DNA of 64,000 nucleotides from Tenacibaculum sp. 190524A02b (GCF_964036645.1 NZ_OZ038525.1:1597501-1661500), one strand, 5' to 3'. Numbered from the stretch's first letter, positions 1-9,237 are shown. Translations and numbers: made by a program. The notes: generated by a model from the letters alone, not told the origin.

Positions 1-1652
1 ACTAAGTAATACCCTTCTTGCAAGTCGCCTGTTTTTCTCATATTAAACACTCTTGCAGGAGACTGTTTTTTACGTACTTGATAACTTTCTCTTTTACCTC
101 CGCCACCTAGCGTTATTTTTACTACGTAAACTCCTTCTTTATATGTTTTTTTGTTCGATAAACCTAAAATGTCATCTCCTCCATCAAATAACTTCTTGTC
201 TTTAAACTCATCAGTCATTTCTTCTGCATCCTTCTTTCTTGAAAATCTATCAAAGTATACATAGAAATATTTCGTTTTAGGATCATAAACATATTTTGCT
301 TCTAAGCCTTCTCTTTCAAACTTTACTTTCTTTTCTTCAATATACGCTTCTGCATTATCTTTATTCCTAAACTGATTTCCAGCAACATAATACATTGTAC
401 CTCCTCCAGTTCCTCTATAACGAGTCACTGTACTTTCTCTCCAAGGTGTATCTTTTCTTCTTCTTAAAGAAGTGTCTTTTTCTTCAGTTTCATCAGTAGT
501 TACAACTTCTGTTGGAGTTGTTGTTACTGGTGTTTTTATTGTGTTTACTGTTGAGTTTGGTCTATTCTTTAATATCTTCAATATCTCATCAACTTTCTTA
601 TTTAAGATACTAATAGAATCATAAGCTTCTTGAATTTCATCTGATAATTCATTGTGTTCAGGGTTTTTATAATCAGCTTTAGGTTTTCTTTCAGGAAGTT
701 TCACACTTACATTCCCAACAGGTCTTCTTACTGGTCTTTTTCTTGTAAAAGATTTCTCACCAAGGTTATATATAATTCCTATTTCATTAGTTGAAGCAAA
801 ATCACCTTTTTCATACGAAAAACCTATTGATAACCTATCTGATAGATTAACTCCTAATCCTGCTGATATTCCATATTGCTTATCATAACCTGCTTTTAAC
901 CAACCTGCTTTAGGCAAATCAAAAATCACGTTACCTCCATATCCAAAATCAGCATCTCCTGGCTTTCTAGCTAAGGCTAAAACTCTTAAGTCTGCTCCTT
1001 CAAATATTCCACTAGCATAAGTAAACTCATATGTGTACATAGCATGACCTGAAAATGTCTTCTCTGAGAATTGCGTAGCCATCTTCTGGTCTTTCAAATT
1101 AAAATCTACGAGATTCTCAAGAAACACACCTACATCAAATTTCCCGAAAGAAAGCGTTACTGCTGGCTGAAAATTAACAATTGGAATGTCTTGAAAATTA
1201 CTCAATGCTGGATCTGGCACCTGCGAATTTACTTTTAATCCATCCGCACTCCTTCTGCTATATAATACATTGAATCCGAATGTTAAATCTAAATTATCAT
1301 TTAATTGCATTCTATGTGCATAATTGGCAACTGCTCCAAAGTCTTTAAAAACACCTATTTCTTGTTGATAAATGGCTAAACCAGCTCCAACATTTTCACG
1401 CATTTTACCAGAATAACTTAATAGGTATAGCTTAGGAGAATCTTCAAATTCTACAAAACTATTTCTAACTATTGCACTAATAGATGTTTTATTTTCTCTT
1501 AAAGCTGAAAAAGTTGGTACCGTTAAAAAACGGTTAAACTTCATAAAGTTTCGTGAAGTGAAACTATTATATATTTCTCCATTGCTAGAAACTTGTGACA
1601 TTGCACAAGTACTAATCAACAAAAAGATATACATAGTGTATTTTTTTACCAT
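1..1652 (-). CDS. PorP/SprF family T9SS outer-membrane protein with SPOR-like tail (3' end outside window)
   Basis: Open reading frame from an ATG at 1652 that runs off the left edge (about 550 codons visible, no stop). It starts with a Sec signal peptide (MVKKYTMYIFLLISTCAMSQ), followed by about 270 residues of the PorP/SprF beta-barrel family (FNRFLTVPTFSALRENKTSI, GAGLAIYQQEIGVFKDFGAV). PorP/SprF proteins sit in the outer membrane and help deliver or retain T9SS cargo on the surface. After a P/T-rich linker the C-terminus holds a SPOR-like stretch (YYVAGNQFRNKDNAEAY ... KYFYVYFDRFSRKKDAEE), which could bind peptidoglycan. It starts 6 bp after the stop of the type B cargo gene, so the two are surely co-transcribed. 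Family assignment is firm; the SPOR call is from local pattern only. Confidence 0.9.
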   Translation of the reverse strand, partial: MVKKYTMYIFLLISTCAMSQVSSNGEIYNSFTSRNFMKFNRFLTVPTFSALRENKTSISAIVRNSFVEFEDSPKLYLLSYSGKMRENVGAGLAIYQQEIGVFKDFGAVANYAHRMQLNDNLDLTFGFNVLYSRRSADGLKVNSQVPDPALSNFQDIPIVNFQPAVTLSFGKFDVGVFLENLVDFNLKDQKMATQFSEKTFSGHAMYTYEFTYASGIFEGADLRVLALARKPGDADFGYGGNVIFDLPKAGWLKAGYDKQYGISAGLGVNLSDRLSIGFSYEKGDFASTNEIGIIYNLGEKSFTRKRPVRRPVGNVSVKLPERKPKADYKNPEHNELSDEIQEAYDSISILNKKVDEILKILKNRPNSTVNTIKTPVTTTPTEVVTTDETEEKDTSLRRRKDTPWRESTVTRYRGTGGGTMYYVAGNQFRNKDNAEAYIEEKKVKFEREGLEAKYVYDPKTKYFYVYFDRFSRKKDAEEMTDEFKDKKLFDGGDDILGLSNKKTYKEGVYVVKITLGGGGKRESYQVRKKQSPARVFNMRKTGDLQEGYYL

Positions 1653-1658
1653 ATTTTC

Positions 1659-3869
1659 TTAATCTATAACCGAGATACTTCCTGCTTTTATTAGCTGACT
1701 GTCTCTTATGATTTTATAATAAAAAATTCTCTGATTCCCTAATTCTACTTCATTATTAGGCCAATCATTTTTATATTCGGTTGTGTTATATACTTCTGTT
1801 CCGTTAGCATTGTATATTGCTATTGTTACAGTAGGTTGAAAAGAATACCTATTTGATATTTCCCATGTATCATTAATACCATCCTGTGTATTAGGAGATA
1901 TTATATTAGGTACAATTATTTGATCATCTTGCTCTACCACTTCAATAGTTTTTCTCACTTCACAATTATCAACCGTAGCTACTAACGTATAAAATCCTAT
2001 TTTATTTACTTCTAATGTTTCATTTGATGATAATAAATCTCCTGTAGCATCATCATGCCACTCGTAAGAGTTTGCACCACTTGCAGTTACTGTAGTAAAA
2101 CCTCCTAAAACTAACACTACTTTTTCTGAGGGTGTAATCTGTACAGCAGAGTCATCAAAAGGTATTACATTTATTGGTGCTAAATCTCTTGAGCAACCAA
2201 AACCTTCTATTCGTAAAATATATTCTCCCACCTCTGTCACTTCTAACATTTTTGGATCTGCTAATGTTAATTCTGTACCATCTTTAAACCATGTATAGGT
2301 AAAACCAGTAATAACTTCAGGGAATGTATAAGTTATTGTACCTCCATCACATAAGGAGTTTGAACTTGATGTAGATGTTATTTCTGGATCTTCTATTGTT
2401 AACTTAACGTCAAGTTTATTAGATTTATTGCTTAAACTTGGTCCAGCAATTACTTCTAAGTCATACATTCCATTTTCTAAATATGAAGCGACATCTAATT
2501 CTTTTTGAGTTTGTCCTGGTATTACTGTATCATCTTTATACCATTGATATGTCAATGCTTCTAGTTGTTTATCAGTTAAATCATACGTATTACCATCTTC
2601 ACCCGTAGCTGTTATACCTACTATTAAAAGTTTAGTACTAGCCGACTTACACTCTTCATAATCTGTTGCTGTTCTAATTTCTGTATTTAAAGATGTTGTT
2701 TCTAATAAAATAAAAGGTTCAGAGTCTAACGAAAAAGAACAAGCTCCTCCTGTTTCAGTAACTCTAGCAACATACTCCCCTGGTTGTCTTGCCACAATGG
2801 TTGCTCCAGTTCTTCCAATTATTTCTTCTCCATTTCTAAACCATACTATTGATGCTATTGTTGCCGTTGACGGCTCAATAGTAACAGTCAACTCTCTATC
2901 TTCACCTGGTAAGTATACTGTTTTTATTGGCAGTTGATTAGTTATAGTGAAACTTGCTGTAGCTTTTTGTTGTAGTACAACTTCTTGAGATCTTGCAGAA
3001 CAACCACTTGACACAATTTCTAACTGGTACGTACCAAATTGTCCTCCATCATCAGGTGTAGTATAGGTATGTGAATTAGAAGTAGACACCAGTGTACCAT
3101 CTTTATACCAATTGTAGGTAAAGGCAGGGTTATCTACTGTTGCTGTGAAGGTATGCGCTTCTTCCGCACATATTTCTACAGGAGAACTTCCTTCTATTTG
3201 AGCATTGGTTGTATCTATTATTACTACATTAATTAAAAAGGACTCTACATAACCACAAGCTCCATAGTTTACTTTAGCTTCGTAAGTACCTGCCTCAGTA
3301 ACATTTAATTCAGGTAATGTTGTGGTTGCTACTAAAATAGTTCTATTCCTATACCATTCATAAACACCTTCATTATCTGTATTTAATTTTAAGTTGGCAC
3401 CTCCTGAACCACATATTGTTTCTGTAGCTGCATTATCATTTATCCAAAGTGAACCTACATCAACCATGTCGTAAGCCGCAAAAGCATCTGAAACTGGGCT
3501 AACCATTGCCGGTGAAGTTGCTCGTATACGCACCCTAAACCCTTCTCCAAAAGTACCTTCTGGTAATTGAAAAGTTACTGGTATTTGATTAAAATTAGCA
3601 TTTTGATTGACAATTGTTGCTAAATTAGGTGCTGGGTCTGCAAAAACCCCGTCAGAATCTGATAGTTCTACTATAAATTGATTATCAGCATTAAATGGTG
3701 TAGTTGTATATCTAAATGTTAAATTAAAATCAGTATTACCAGATCTATTACATGCATCACCAAACCCCAACTCTGGCTTCTGCAAATCTTGAGATGCCAA
3801 ATTTGTATTTATAAGCAGAATCCCTGCTATTAATAATGTTTTCAAGCACTTAGCTAATACTTTACTCAT
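1659..3869 (-). CDS. T9SS type B sorting domain protein with Ig/PKD-like repeats
   Basis: 736-residue secreted protein. It has an N-terminal signal peptide (LLIAGILLINTNLAS), then about five Ig/PKD-like beta-sandwich repeats recognisable by recurring (Y/F)xWYK(D/N)G and GxYxxxV motifs. The last ~85 residues form the gliding-motility-associated type B C-terminal sorting domain (PNIISPNTQDGINDTWEI ... VEVYN-like strand ... FYYKI). Such proteins are exported by the T9SS and can be surface adhesins of the SprB kind. In Flavobacterium, type B cargo depends on a PorP/SprF-like partner, and one is encoded 6 bp downstream. The gene begins the leftward operon; porQ diverges from it. Ligand unknown. 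Confidence 0.88.
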   Translation of the reverse strand: MSKVLAKCLKTLLIAGILLINTNLASQDLQKPELGFGDACNRSGNTDFNLTFRYTTTPFNADNQFIVELSDSDGVFADPAPNLATIVNQNANFNQIPVTFQLPEGTFGEGFRVRIRATSPAMVSPVSDAFAAYDMVDVGSLWINDNAATETICGSGGANLKLNTDNEGVYEWYRNRTILVATTTLPELNVTEAGTYEAKVNYGACGYVESFLINVVIIDTTNAQIEGSSPVEICAEEAHTFTATVDNPAFTYNWYKDGTLVSTSNSHTYTTPDDGGQFGTYQLEIVSSGCSARSQEVVLQQKATASFTITNQLPIKTVYLPGEDRELTVTIEPSTATIASIVWFRNGEEIIGRTGATIVARQPGEYVARVTETGGACSFSLDSEPFILLETTSLNTEIRTATDYEECKSASTKLLIVGITATGEDGNTYDLTDKQLEALTYQWYKDDTVIPGQTQKELDVASYLENGMYDLEVIAGPSLSNKSNKLDVKLTIEDPEITSTSSSNSLCDGGTITYTFPEVITGFTYTWFKDGTELTLADPKMLEVTEVGEYILRIEGFGCSRDLAPINVIPFDDSAVQITPSEKVVLVLGGFTTVTASGANSYEWHDDATGDLLSSNETLEVNKIGFYTLVATVDNCEVRKTIEVVEQDDQIIVPNIISPNTQDGINDTWEISNRYSFQPTVTIAIYNANGTEVYNTTEYKNDWPNNEVELGNQRIFYYKIIRDSQLIKAGSISVID

Positions 3870-3890
3870 TTAAGGGGTATTAAGGGAGTT

Positions 3891-3924
3891 CAAATTTACA
3901 CTTTTTTTAAAAAAAACAATCAAA
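3891..3924 (-). promoter_or_regulatory. Promoter of the type B cargo/PorP operon
   Basis: On the minus strand a perfect Bacteroidota -7 box TAAATTTG (3891-3898) lies about 20 bp before the ATG at 3869, with a TTTG -33 element 22 bp further upstream (3921-3924). It would give a leader of roughly 15-20 nt. Confidence 0.55.
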
Positions 3925-4044
3925 AAAAGCGACTTTACCACAGGGGAAGTTAAAAAATATAAATCAATTTTACAAGAAAACCCCCTAGTGGTATAAAATA
4001 ATAAATAATTTTTACGTTTTTTGTAGTAACATTTATTATTAACT

Positions 4045-5094
4045 GTGAACAGATTTCTTTTTACACTTGTCTTTATTTTTAGCAGCTTTTGTTCAATTTC
4101 TCAAACAGGAGGTGAAAGCACTTACAATTTCCTTAACACCTCTACATTTGCACGTCAAGTTGCTTTAGGAGGCAAAGTTTTAACATTAATAGATGATGTT
4201 AATCAACCTATATGGAATCCCTCCACAATAAGCAATGTATTACACAATCAACTTTCAGTGAATTACACAAGCTACTTATCAGGAATTCATATAGGCTCTG
4301 TTTCTTATGCGCATGAAATTAACAAACACTTTGAAACTTTACACGGAAGTATTAAGTATATAAATTACGGCGAATTAATTAGAGCTGATGAAGAAGGTAA
4401 TGAATTAGGTAATTTTAATGCCAATGATATTGCTTTTTCATTAGGATATGCTAGAAATATCCCAAAAAGTGATTTCTATTATGGTGCTAATGCTAAGTTT
4501 ATTTATTCTGGAATAGATTCTTTTTCCTCTTTTGGAATTGCTTTAGATTTAAGTATTACATATTATAGTGCTACTAAACCTTATATTTTGGCTTTAGTTG
4601 TTAGAAATTTAGGTACACAATTAAAATCTTTTAATGGAACTCAGGAAAAACTACCTTTTGAAGTTGCACTAGGTGCTTCTTATAAATTAGAAAAGGTACC
4701 TTTAAAATGGTATTTAACGATTGATAATTTACAAAAATGGAATGTAGGCGTAGCTAATCCATCCAATCAAACTACCGATTTAGAAGGGAATACAACCCAA
4801 GAAGAAGTTTCTTTTTTAGACAATGCTTTTAGACATGTAATTATTGGCGCAGAATTATTTCCTGATAGTGCAATTAATTTAAGATTAGGGTATAACTTTA
4901 GAAGAAGTAAAGAACTACAACTACAAAATGTTCGTTCTTTTGGAGGCCTATCTTTTGGTTTTGGTTTAAAAATGAATAAAATAAAACTTAATTATGCTTA
5001 TTCTAAGTTTCACTCTGCGTCTAACGTAAGTACCTTTAGTTTGCAAATTGATTTAGACAAAGGTGTAAAAGGTAAAAATCCTACCATATATTAA
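4045..5094 (+). CDS. porQ: Type IX secretion system protein PorQ
   Basis: 349 residues starting at a GTG codon, with a signal peptide (MNRFLFTLVFIFSSFCSISQ). The mature part is a predicted outer-membrane beta-barrel of the PorQ family, with the typical opening STYNFLNTSTFARQVALGG and the closing FGLKMNKIKLNYAYSKFHS. PorQ belongs to the T9SS attachment complex with PorU, PorV and PorZ, which removes C-terminal sorting domains and attaches cargo to the cell surface. Placement directly before cmk (40 bp gap) is common in Flavobacteria and supports the call. With the three type A and one type B cargo genes in this window it indicates a functional T9SS. Confidence 0.88.
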   Translation: MNRFLFTLVFIFSSFCSISQTGGESTYNFLNTSTFARQVALGGKVLTLIDDVNQPIWNPSTISNVLHNQLSVNYTSYLSGIHIGSVSYAHEINKHFETLHGSIKYINYGELIRADEEGNELGNFNANDIAFSLGYARNIPKSDFYYGANAKFIYSGIDSFSSFGIALDLSITYYSATKPYILALVVRNLGTQLKSFNGTQEKLPFEVALGASYKLEKVPLKWYLTIDNLQKWNVGVANPSNQTTDLEGNTTQEEVSFLDNAFRHVIIGAELFPDSAINLRLGYNFRRSKELQLQNVRSFGGLSFGFGLKMNKIKLNYAYSKFHSASNVSTFSLQIDLDKGVKGKNPTIY

Positions 5095-5105
5095 AACTAA
5101 CTAAT

Positions 5106-5113
5106 GTATCTTT
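5106..5113 (+). promoter_or_regulatory. cmk -7 box
   Basis: TATCTTTG, a perfect TAnnTTTG match, ends 21 bp before the cmk ATG. It suggests that cmk has its own promoter in addition to any read-through from porQ. No clear -33 TTG was found at the usual spacing. Confidence 0.45.
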
Positions 5114-5134
5114 GCCATCTATTCACACTGTAAA

Positions 5135-5824
5135 ATGGCAAAGAAAATTACAATAGCTCTAGATGGCTACTCATCTACGGGTAAGAGTACTATAGCTAAA
5201 CAGTTAGCTAAACAATTAGGATATATTTATGTTGATACAGGCGCAATGTATAGAGCAGTTACTTTGTTCGCCATGCAAAAAAACTACATCTCTCCTACTC
5301 ATTTTGACCCCTCTAATTTAATCAATGATCTAGCAAACATTCGACTTTCATTTGTATTTAATGAGTCCTTAGGTTACGCTGAAATGTTTCTAAACAACAC
5401 TAATGTTGAAAAAGAAATTAGAACTCTAGAGGTATCTAAACTTGTTAGTAAAGTATCTACCATTTCAGAAGTTAGAAAAAAGTTAGTAAGAGAACAACAG
5501 GAAATGGGCATTAACAAAGGTATTGTAATGGATGGTAGAGACATTGGAACTGTTGTTTTCCCAAATGCTGAACTTAAACTATTTATGACTGCTTCTGCTG
5601 ACAAGCGTGCTAAAAGACGTTATAAAGAATTAATTGACCGAGGTGACAAAGTAAATTATGAAGACATTTTACATAATGTTCAAGAGCGTGACCGCATTGA
5701 TTCTACCAGACAAGACTCTCCTTTAAAAATGGCTGATGATGCTATTGAGTTTGATAATTCTGACATGGGACTTAAAGAACAATTTGAAAGAATCATGCGC
5801 TTAGTTAATGATAGAATTCAATAA
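5135..5824 (+). CDS. cmk: (d)CMP kinase
   Basis: 229 residues, the usual length for bacterial cytidylate kinase. It phosphorylates CMP and dCMP to the diphosphates with ATP in the cytoplasm, feeding pyrimidine nucleotide synthesis. Visible motifs are the P-loop GYSSTGKST (residues 11-19), the nucleotide-binding VDTGAMYRA (33-41), DGRDIGTVVFPNAELK (133-148) and the RxxR lid (AKRRYKELIDRGDK). It ends at a strong intrinsic terminator 35 bp downstream. Confidence 0.96.
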   Translation: MAKKITIALDGYSSTGKSTIAKQLAKQLGYIYVDTGAMYRAVTLFAMQKNYISPTHFDPSNLINDLANIRLSFVFNESLGYAEMFLNNTNVEKEIRTLEVSKLVSKVSTISEVRKKLVREQQEMGINKGIVMDGRDIGTVVFPNAELKLFMTASADKRAKRRYKELIDRGDKVNYEDILHNVQERDRIDSTRQDSPLKMADDAIEFDNSDMGLKEQFERIMRLVNDRIQ

Positions 5825-5858
5825 AAAAGCTCAGAGATCATAATTTAACTTATTTTAA

Positions 5859-5936
5859 ACCTTTCTGAGAATTGAGTATTTAATAAGTTCTTACACTTAT
5901 TATCGAATATTTAATTCTCAGAAAGGTTATTTTTTT
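5859..5936 (+). terminator. Intrinsic terminator after cmk
   Basis: A perfect 15-bp inverted repeat (ACCTTTCTGAGAATT at 5859-5873 and its complement at 5913-5927), extended by an imperfect inner stem, is followed by TATTTTTTT. It closes the porQ-cmk unit. Confidence 0.8.
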
Positions 5937-6036
5937 AGAAACTACTACTACTACTTTCTTAGGTTGTAAAAAACTAATTCAAAATAGATAATCAACCTTA
6001 ATAAGAAAGAACTCATATTACTGAAATAATAAAAAA

Positions 6037-6265
6037 CATCATGAAGAATATCAACGATGTTTCGAAAAGGACAGCAACGATGTCTCGGGAAGGACAGCAA
6101 CGATGTCTCGGGAAGGACAACAACGATGTCTCAAGAAAGACAGCAACAATGTCTCGAAAAGGACAGCAACAATGTCTCAGGAAGGACAGCAATGATGCCT
6201 CGGAAAGGACAGCAATGATATCTCGAGAAGGATAGCAACAATTTATCAGGAAGGGAAGTAATAGT
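6037..6265 (+). repeat. 23-bp degenerate tandem repeat (minisatellite), about 9 copies
   Basis: Head-to-tail units of exactly 23 bp with consensus GTCTCGGGAAGGACAGCAACGAT start at 6059, 6082, 6105, 6128, 6151, 6174, 6197, 6220 and 6243; a decayed unit precedes them. Units differ at a few positions, mostly transitions. The array is richer in G+C than its surroundings. Because 23 is not a multiple of three, the 64-codon ORF across it is read in a rotating frame and is unlikely to be a gene. No spacers are present, so it is not a CRISPR. Confidence 0.9.
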
Positions 6266-6286
6266 GTATCTATCTACTAGTAAACC

Positions 6287-6372
6287 ACCTTGGGGTTAGC
6301 CCACGAGGTATTTAATAAGATAATAAGTTTAATTTCGAGGCAAGCATCGGGATACCCTTTGGCTGCGCCAAT
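6287..6372. repeat. REP-like imperfect palindromic element
   Basis: ACCTTGGGG TTAG CCCACGAGGT (6287-6309) can fold into an imperfect hairpin. It is followed after about 35 bp by TTTCGAGGCAAGCATCGGG, which shares the CGAGG core. The G+C-rich, non-coding, hairpin-forming character is that of a dispersed intergenic repeat. No second copy was noticed in this window, so the call rests on structure alone. The rest of 5940-6430 shows nothing else. Confidence 0.35.
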
Positions 6373-6423
6373 AAAAACTCACAGTTTTTTTAAGACACTA
6401 AAATCTTCTTAAAAGTTGTACAA

Positions 6424-6453
6424 TACAAAAAACACTGGTAAAACCTACCAGTG
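6424..6453 (-). terminator. Terminator of the 6483-7253 gene
   Basis: Read leftward, stem CACTGGTA / TACCAGTG (6446-6453 and 6433-6440) with a 5-nt loop is followed by TTTTTTG. It lies 30 bp past the stop codon at 6483. Confidence 0.7.
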
Positions 6454-6482
6454 CTTTATAAAAAATGTTACTACATTATATT

Positions 6483-7253
6483 TTAAGCGTACTCTTCAAT
6501 TAAGTTATTCTCACTTAATCTACTAGCTTCATATACGTTACTTAATGATTGTACTGAAATAGTAGCATCTTTACTATTTTGAGTACTGTCAGCATTCATC
6601 CACACCAATTGTCTTCCATTTCCTTGTAAAGTAAATGAAACTTCTTGAGTAGCCGAAGGCTTAACTTCTACTAAATCCTTAGTTCCTTCACCTAAATAAC
6701 TAATGAAATCAGGATTTCCTTGTAAAGCACTTTGTGTTGCATTTACGATAAATACCTTAGCTCTCTGCTCTTCAAATTGTACAGAGATAAATTGGTTAAT
6801 ATCACTTTGAATTTGCCCAGCATACCAGTGAGAAGCAGGAACTGAATAGAAACGAGTGAATTTATTAAATGGATGTAATTGACCATCTAATGGTAAATTT
6901 TCATTATTAATACCATTAGTATCTAAAGGCATTTTTACACTACAAATAAAAGCTTGAATGTTAGCTCCTGGGTTTCCTTGTGTAATTGCAATAGAAACTG
7001 TATTTGTTTTACTTCCATCTACAAAACATAAAGCTGCTAATCCTTCATTTTGAGTAGTACCAGGAACCTTAACTAAAACTGGCTCTTGTGACTGCGCTCC
7101 TGTAACAATTACAGTAGTAGTAGCATCATTTCCTGCTGCATTATAAAAAAACAAACCATATAACTGTCCGTTATTTAAGTTTCCTGTACATGTTGCAGTA
7201 TCACCTTGGTTTAAAGTGATTAATCCTCCTTGATTCCAATTAATTTTTGACAT
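6483..7253 (-). CDS. Uncharacterised beta-rich protein
   Basis: 256 residues; not recognised. It has no signal peptide, membrane helix or T9SS domain. The composition is rich in N, Q, T, S, V and A with short alternating hydrophobic stretches (ATTTVIVTGAQSQEPVLVKV, NTVSIAITQG, KVFIVNATQ, RQLVWMNADS), which suggests a soluble beta-sandwich fold, perhaps two domains of about 110 residues split near PLDTNGINNENLPLDG. It is monocistronic, with a leader region of about 200 bp upstream and its own terminator. A structural or self-assembling protein would fit the composition, but this is a guess. Confidence 0.65.
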   Translation of the reverse strand: MSKINWNQGGLITLNQGDTATCTGNLNNGQLYGLFFYNAAGNDATTTVIVTGAQSQEPVLVKVPGTTQNEGLAALCFVDGSKTNTVSIAITQGNPGANIQAFICSVKMPLDTNGINNENLPLDGQLHPFNKFTRFYSVPASHWYAGQIQSDINQFISVQFEEQRAKVFIVNATQSALQGNPDFISYLGEGTKDLVEVKPSATQEVSFTLQGNGRQLVWMNADSTQNSKDATISVQSLSNVYEASRLSENNLIEEYA

Positions 7254-7456
7254 TTTTTTAAAGTTTTTGATTAGTTCCTTACTCTTTTAAAGATTTTCAG
7301 GTTTCTCTTAAACCAATCAACACACAGACTGTAGCTACTCAATTAATTATCTATCTGTTAATTAGCTTCTTAAAAATACTACTCAAATTAAACACCAATA
7401 ACAACTAAACGTTATATTAATGTTAATCAATAGATTAACTAATCAAAACTTTTTCC

Positions 7457-8494
7457 TTATAAATTTTCTTCTGTTGAGTTCTTAGAGTATCTACGCCATT
7501 TTTCTAAACAATCAGTTATATCTTCTGGAATTTCAGAATTGAATTGCATAAACTCTCCTGTAGTTGGATGCGTGAACCCTAATGTTTTTGCGTGTAATGC
7601 TTGACGAGGAAGAACCTTGAAGCAATTATCTACAAATTGTTTGTATTTAGAAAATGTAGTTCCTTTTAATATTTGATCTCCACCATAGCGTTCATCATTA
7701 AATAACGTATGTCCAATATATTTAAAATGTGCCCTTATTTGGTGTGTTCTACCTGTTTCTAATTTACATTGAACCAAAGTTACATACGTAAAACGTTCTA
7801 TTACCTTATAACGAGTCACGGCATGCTTCCCGAAATCTCCTTCAGGAAAAACAGTCATTTGCATTCTATCTTTAAAACTTCTCCCAATATGCCCTGTTAT
7901 CGTTCCTTCGTCATTTTCAACATTTCCCCATACTAACGCATAGTATAAACGTTCCGTAGTTCTGTCAAAAAATTGTTTAGACAAATGTGCCATAGCAAAC
8001 TCTGTTTTTGCTACCACTAATAAACCGCTTGTATCTTTATCTATTCTATGTACCAACCCTGGTCTATCACTACTATTATTAGGTAAATTTTCTATATGAT
8101 GAATTAAACCATTTACCAAAGTACCTGAATAATTTCCATGACCAGGATGTACTACCATACCTGGTGGTTTATTTACCACAATTACTTGGTCATCTTCATA
8201 TACTATATTAATAGGTATATCTTCAGCTACTAATAAGTTTTCATGTGGTGGATATGCTAATACTACCCTAACTACATCTTTAGGTTTTACCTTATAGTTA
8301 GATTTTACTGCAACTTCATTTACTAATATGTTACCTGCTTTTGCTGCTTGTTGAATTTTATTTCTAGTAGCATTCTCTATAAAATTCATTAAAAACTTAT
8401 CTACTCTTAGCGGCACCTGTCCTTCAGTGGCTACAAAGCGATAGTGTTCATACAAATCATCATTTCCAATTTCTGGCGTTGTATCTTCCTGCAT
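7457..8494 (-). CDS. rluD: RluD-family 23S rRNA pseudouridine synthase
   Basis: 345 residues. An S4 RNA-binding domain (about 28-90, LRVDKFLMNFIENATRNKIQ) precedes the pseudouridine synthase domain. The catalytic motif HRIDKDTSGLLVVAK has its nucleophilic Asp at residue 152. Members of this family isomerise uridines in helix 69 of 23S rRNA (RluD) or nearby sites; the exact position modified cannot be told from sequence. The start is 11 bp after the stop of the PASTA-domain gene, so the two form an operon diverging from ddl, a conserved flavobacterial arrangement. Confidence 0.9.
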   Translation of the reverse strand: MQEDTTPEIGNDDLYEHYRFVATEGQVPLRVDKFLMNFIENATRNKIQQAAKAGNILVNEVAVKSNYKVKPKDVVRVVLAYPPHENLLVAEDIPINIVYEDDQVIVVNKPPGMVVHPGHGNYSGTLVNGLIHHIENLPNNSSDRPGLVHRIDKDTSGLLVVAKTEFAMAHLSKQFFDRTTERLYYALVWGNVENDEGTITGHIGRSFKDRMQMTVFPEGDFGKHAVTRYKVIERFTYVTLVQCKLETGRTHQIRAHFKYIGHTLFNDERYGGDQILKGTTFSKYKQFVDNCFKVLPRQALHAKTLGFTHPTTGEFMQFNSEIPEDITDCLEKWRRYSKNSTEENL

Positions 8495-8505
8495 TCAATC
8501 AATAA

Positions 8506-9087
8506 TTAGTTACCATTTCCATCTCCCAAAATCAAATTGATAGTTGTTTGTTTTGGTAATTTAGTTCCTGGTTTAATTTTAGCTCCTTTATGTTTTAGTC
8601 CTCTTACTACATCTTTTCCTAAATCTCTAACCCAAGTAACATCATTACCTACTTTAAAACCTATAGATTGTAAATGCGTAGTAGCTTGCCTACGAGTACG
8701 TCCATTTAAATCAGGTATTTCAACATCTCTATATTTGGATGGGTTTAGCGTTAAATAAATTTTTCTTCTTTCTTTCACAAAATCTCCTGCTTCGGGGTTT
8801 TGCTCCATTACTGACTTTTTAGGAAAGTTAGGGTTATAACTAGCACTATCAATTACTATATAATCTAAGTTTAGTTCGTTTAGTTTCTGCTCAACATTTG
8901 CTAATGACATTTTTTGTAAATCTGGTACTTGTATTTTTTGATTGTGATTGGTTGTTAAACCTAACCACCATTTTAATAAAAACACAAATGCAAAAATGCT
9001 TACTATAGCAATACCTAATTGTTTTAAAAACGTTTTGCTTTTTAAAAACTGTAATAACCCTTTAATATTCTCTGAAAAATTACTCAT
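8506..9087 (-). CDS. Membrane-anchored PASTA-domain protein
   Basis: 193 residues. A short cytoplasmic N-terminus is followed by one membrane helix (about 22-44, LGIAIVSIFAFVFLLKWWLG) and two PASTA domains facing the periplasm (about 51-116 and 120-190; VPDLQKMSLANVEQKL, IPDLNGRTRRQATTHL). PASTA modules bind peptidoglycan or beta-lactam-like ligands. Here they are not fused to a kinase or penicillin-binding protein. The gene sits between rluD and the divergent ddl, which fits a cell-wall connection, but its role is not known. Confidence 0.85.
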   Translation of the reverse strand: MSNFSENIKGLLQFLKSKTFLKQLGIAIVSIFAFVFLLKWWLGLTTNHNQKIQVPDLQKMSLANVEQKLNELNLDYIVIDSASYNPNFPKKSVMEQNPEAGDFVKERRKIYLTLNPSKYRDVEIPDLNGRTRRQATTHLQSIGFKVGNDVTWVRDLGKDVVRGLKHKGAKIKPGTKLPKQTTINLILGDGNGN

Positions 9088-9237
9088 ATAGATTTTTTGT
9101 AAGACGAAACAAATTTACTGTAAAAATAATAGATTTTATATATTCCTTTTTATGATTATTAATTTAACTTTAATTCATAGCTCATAATCATTATACTCCA
9201 TTCTAAAAACCTCCATTCACTTTAATACACAGGAATC

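Noticed and set aside
6041-6235. 64-codon ORF across the 23-bp repeat
   Set aside because: The period is not a multiple of three, the frame rotates through the repeat and the composition is that of the repeat. No promoter fits.
6037-6265. Possible CRISPR array
   Set aside because: Units follow one another directly with no unique spacers, and no cas gene is present.
9193-9225. Two CCATTC elements before ddl
   Set aside because: They are 15 bp apart and ddl already has a good standard promoter downstream.
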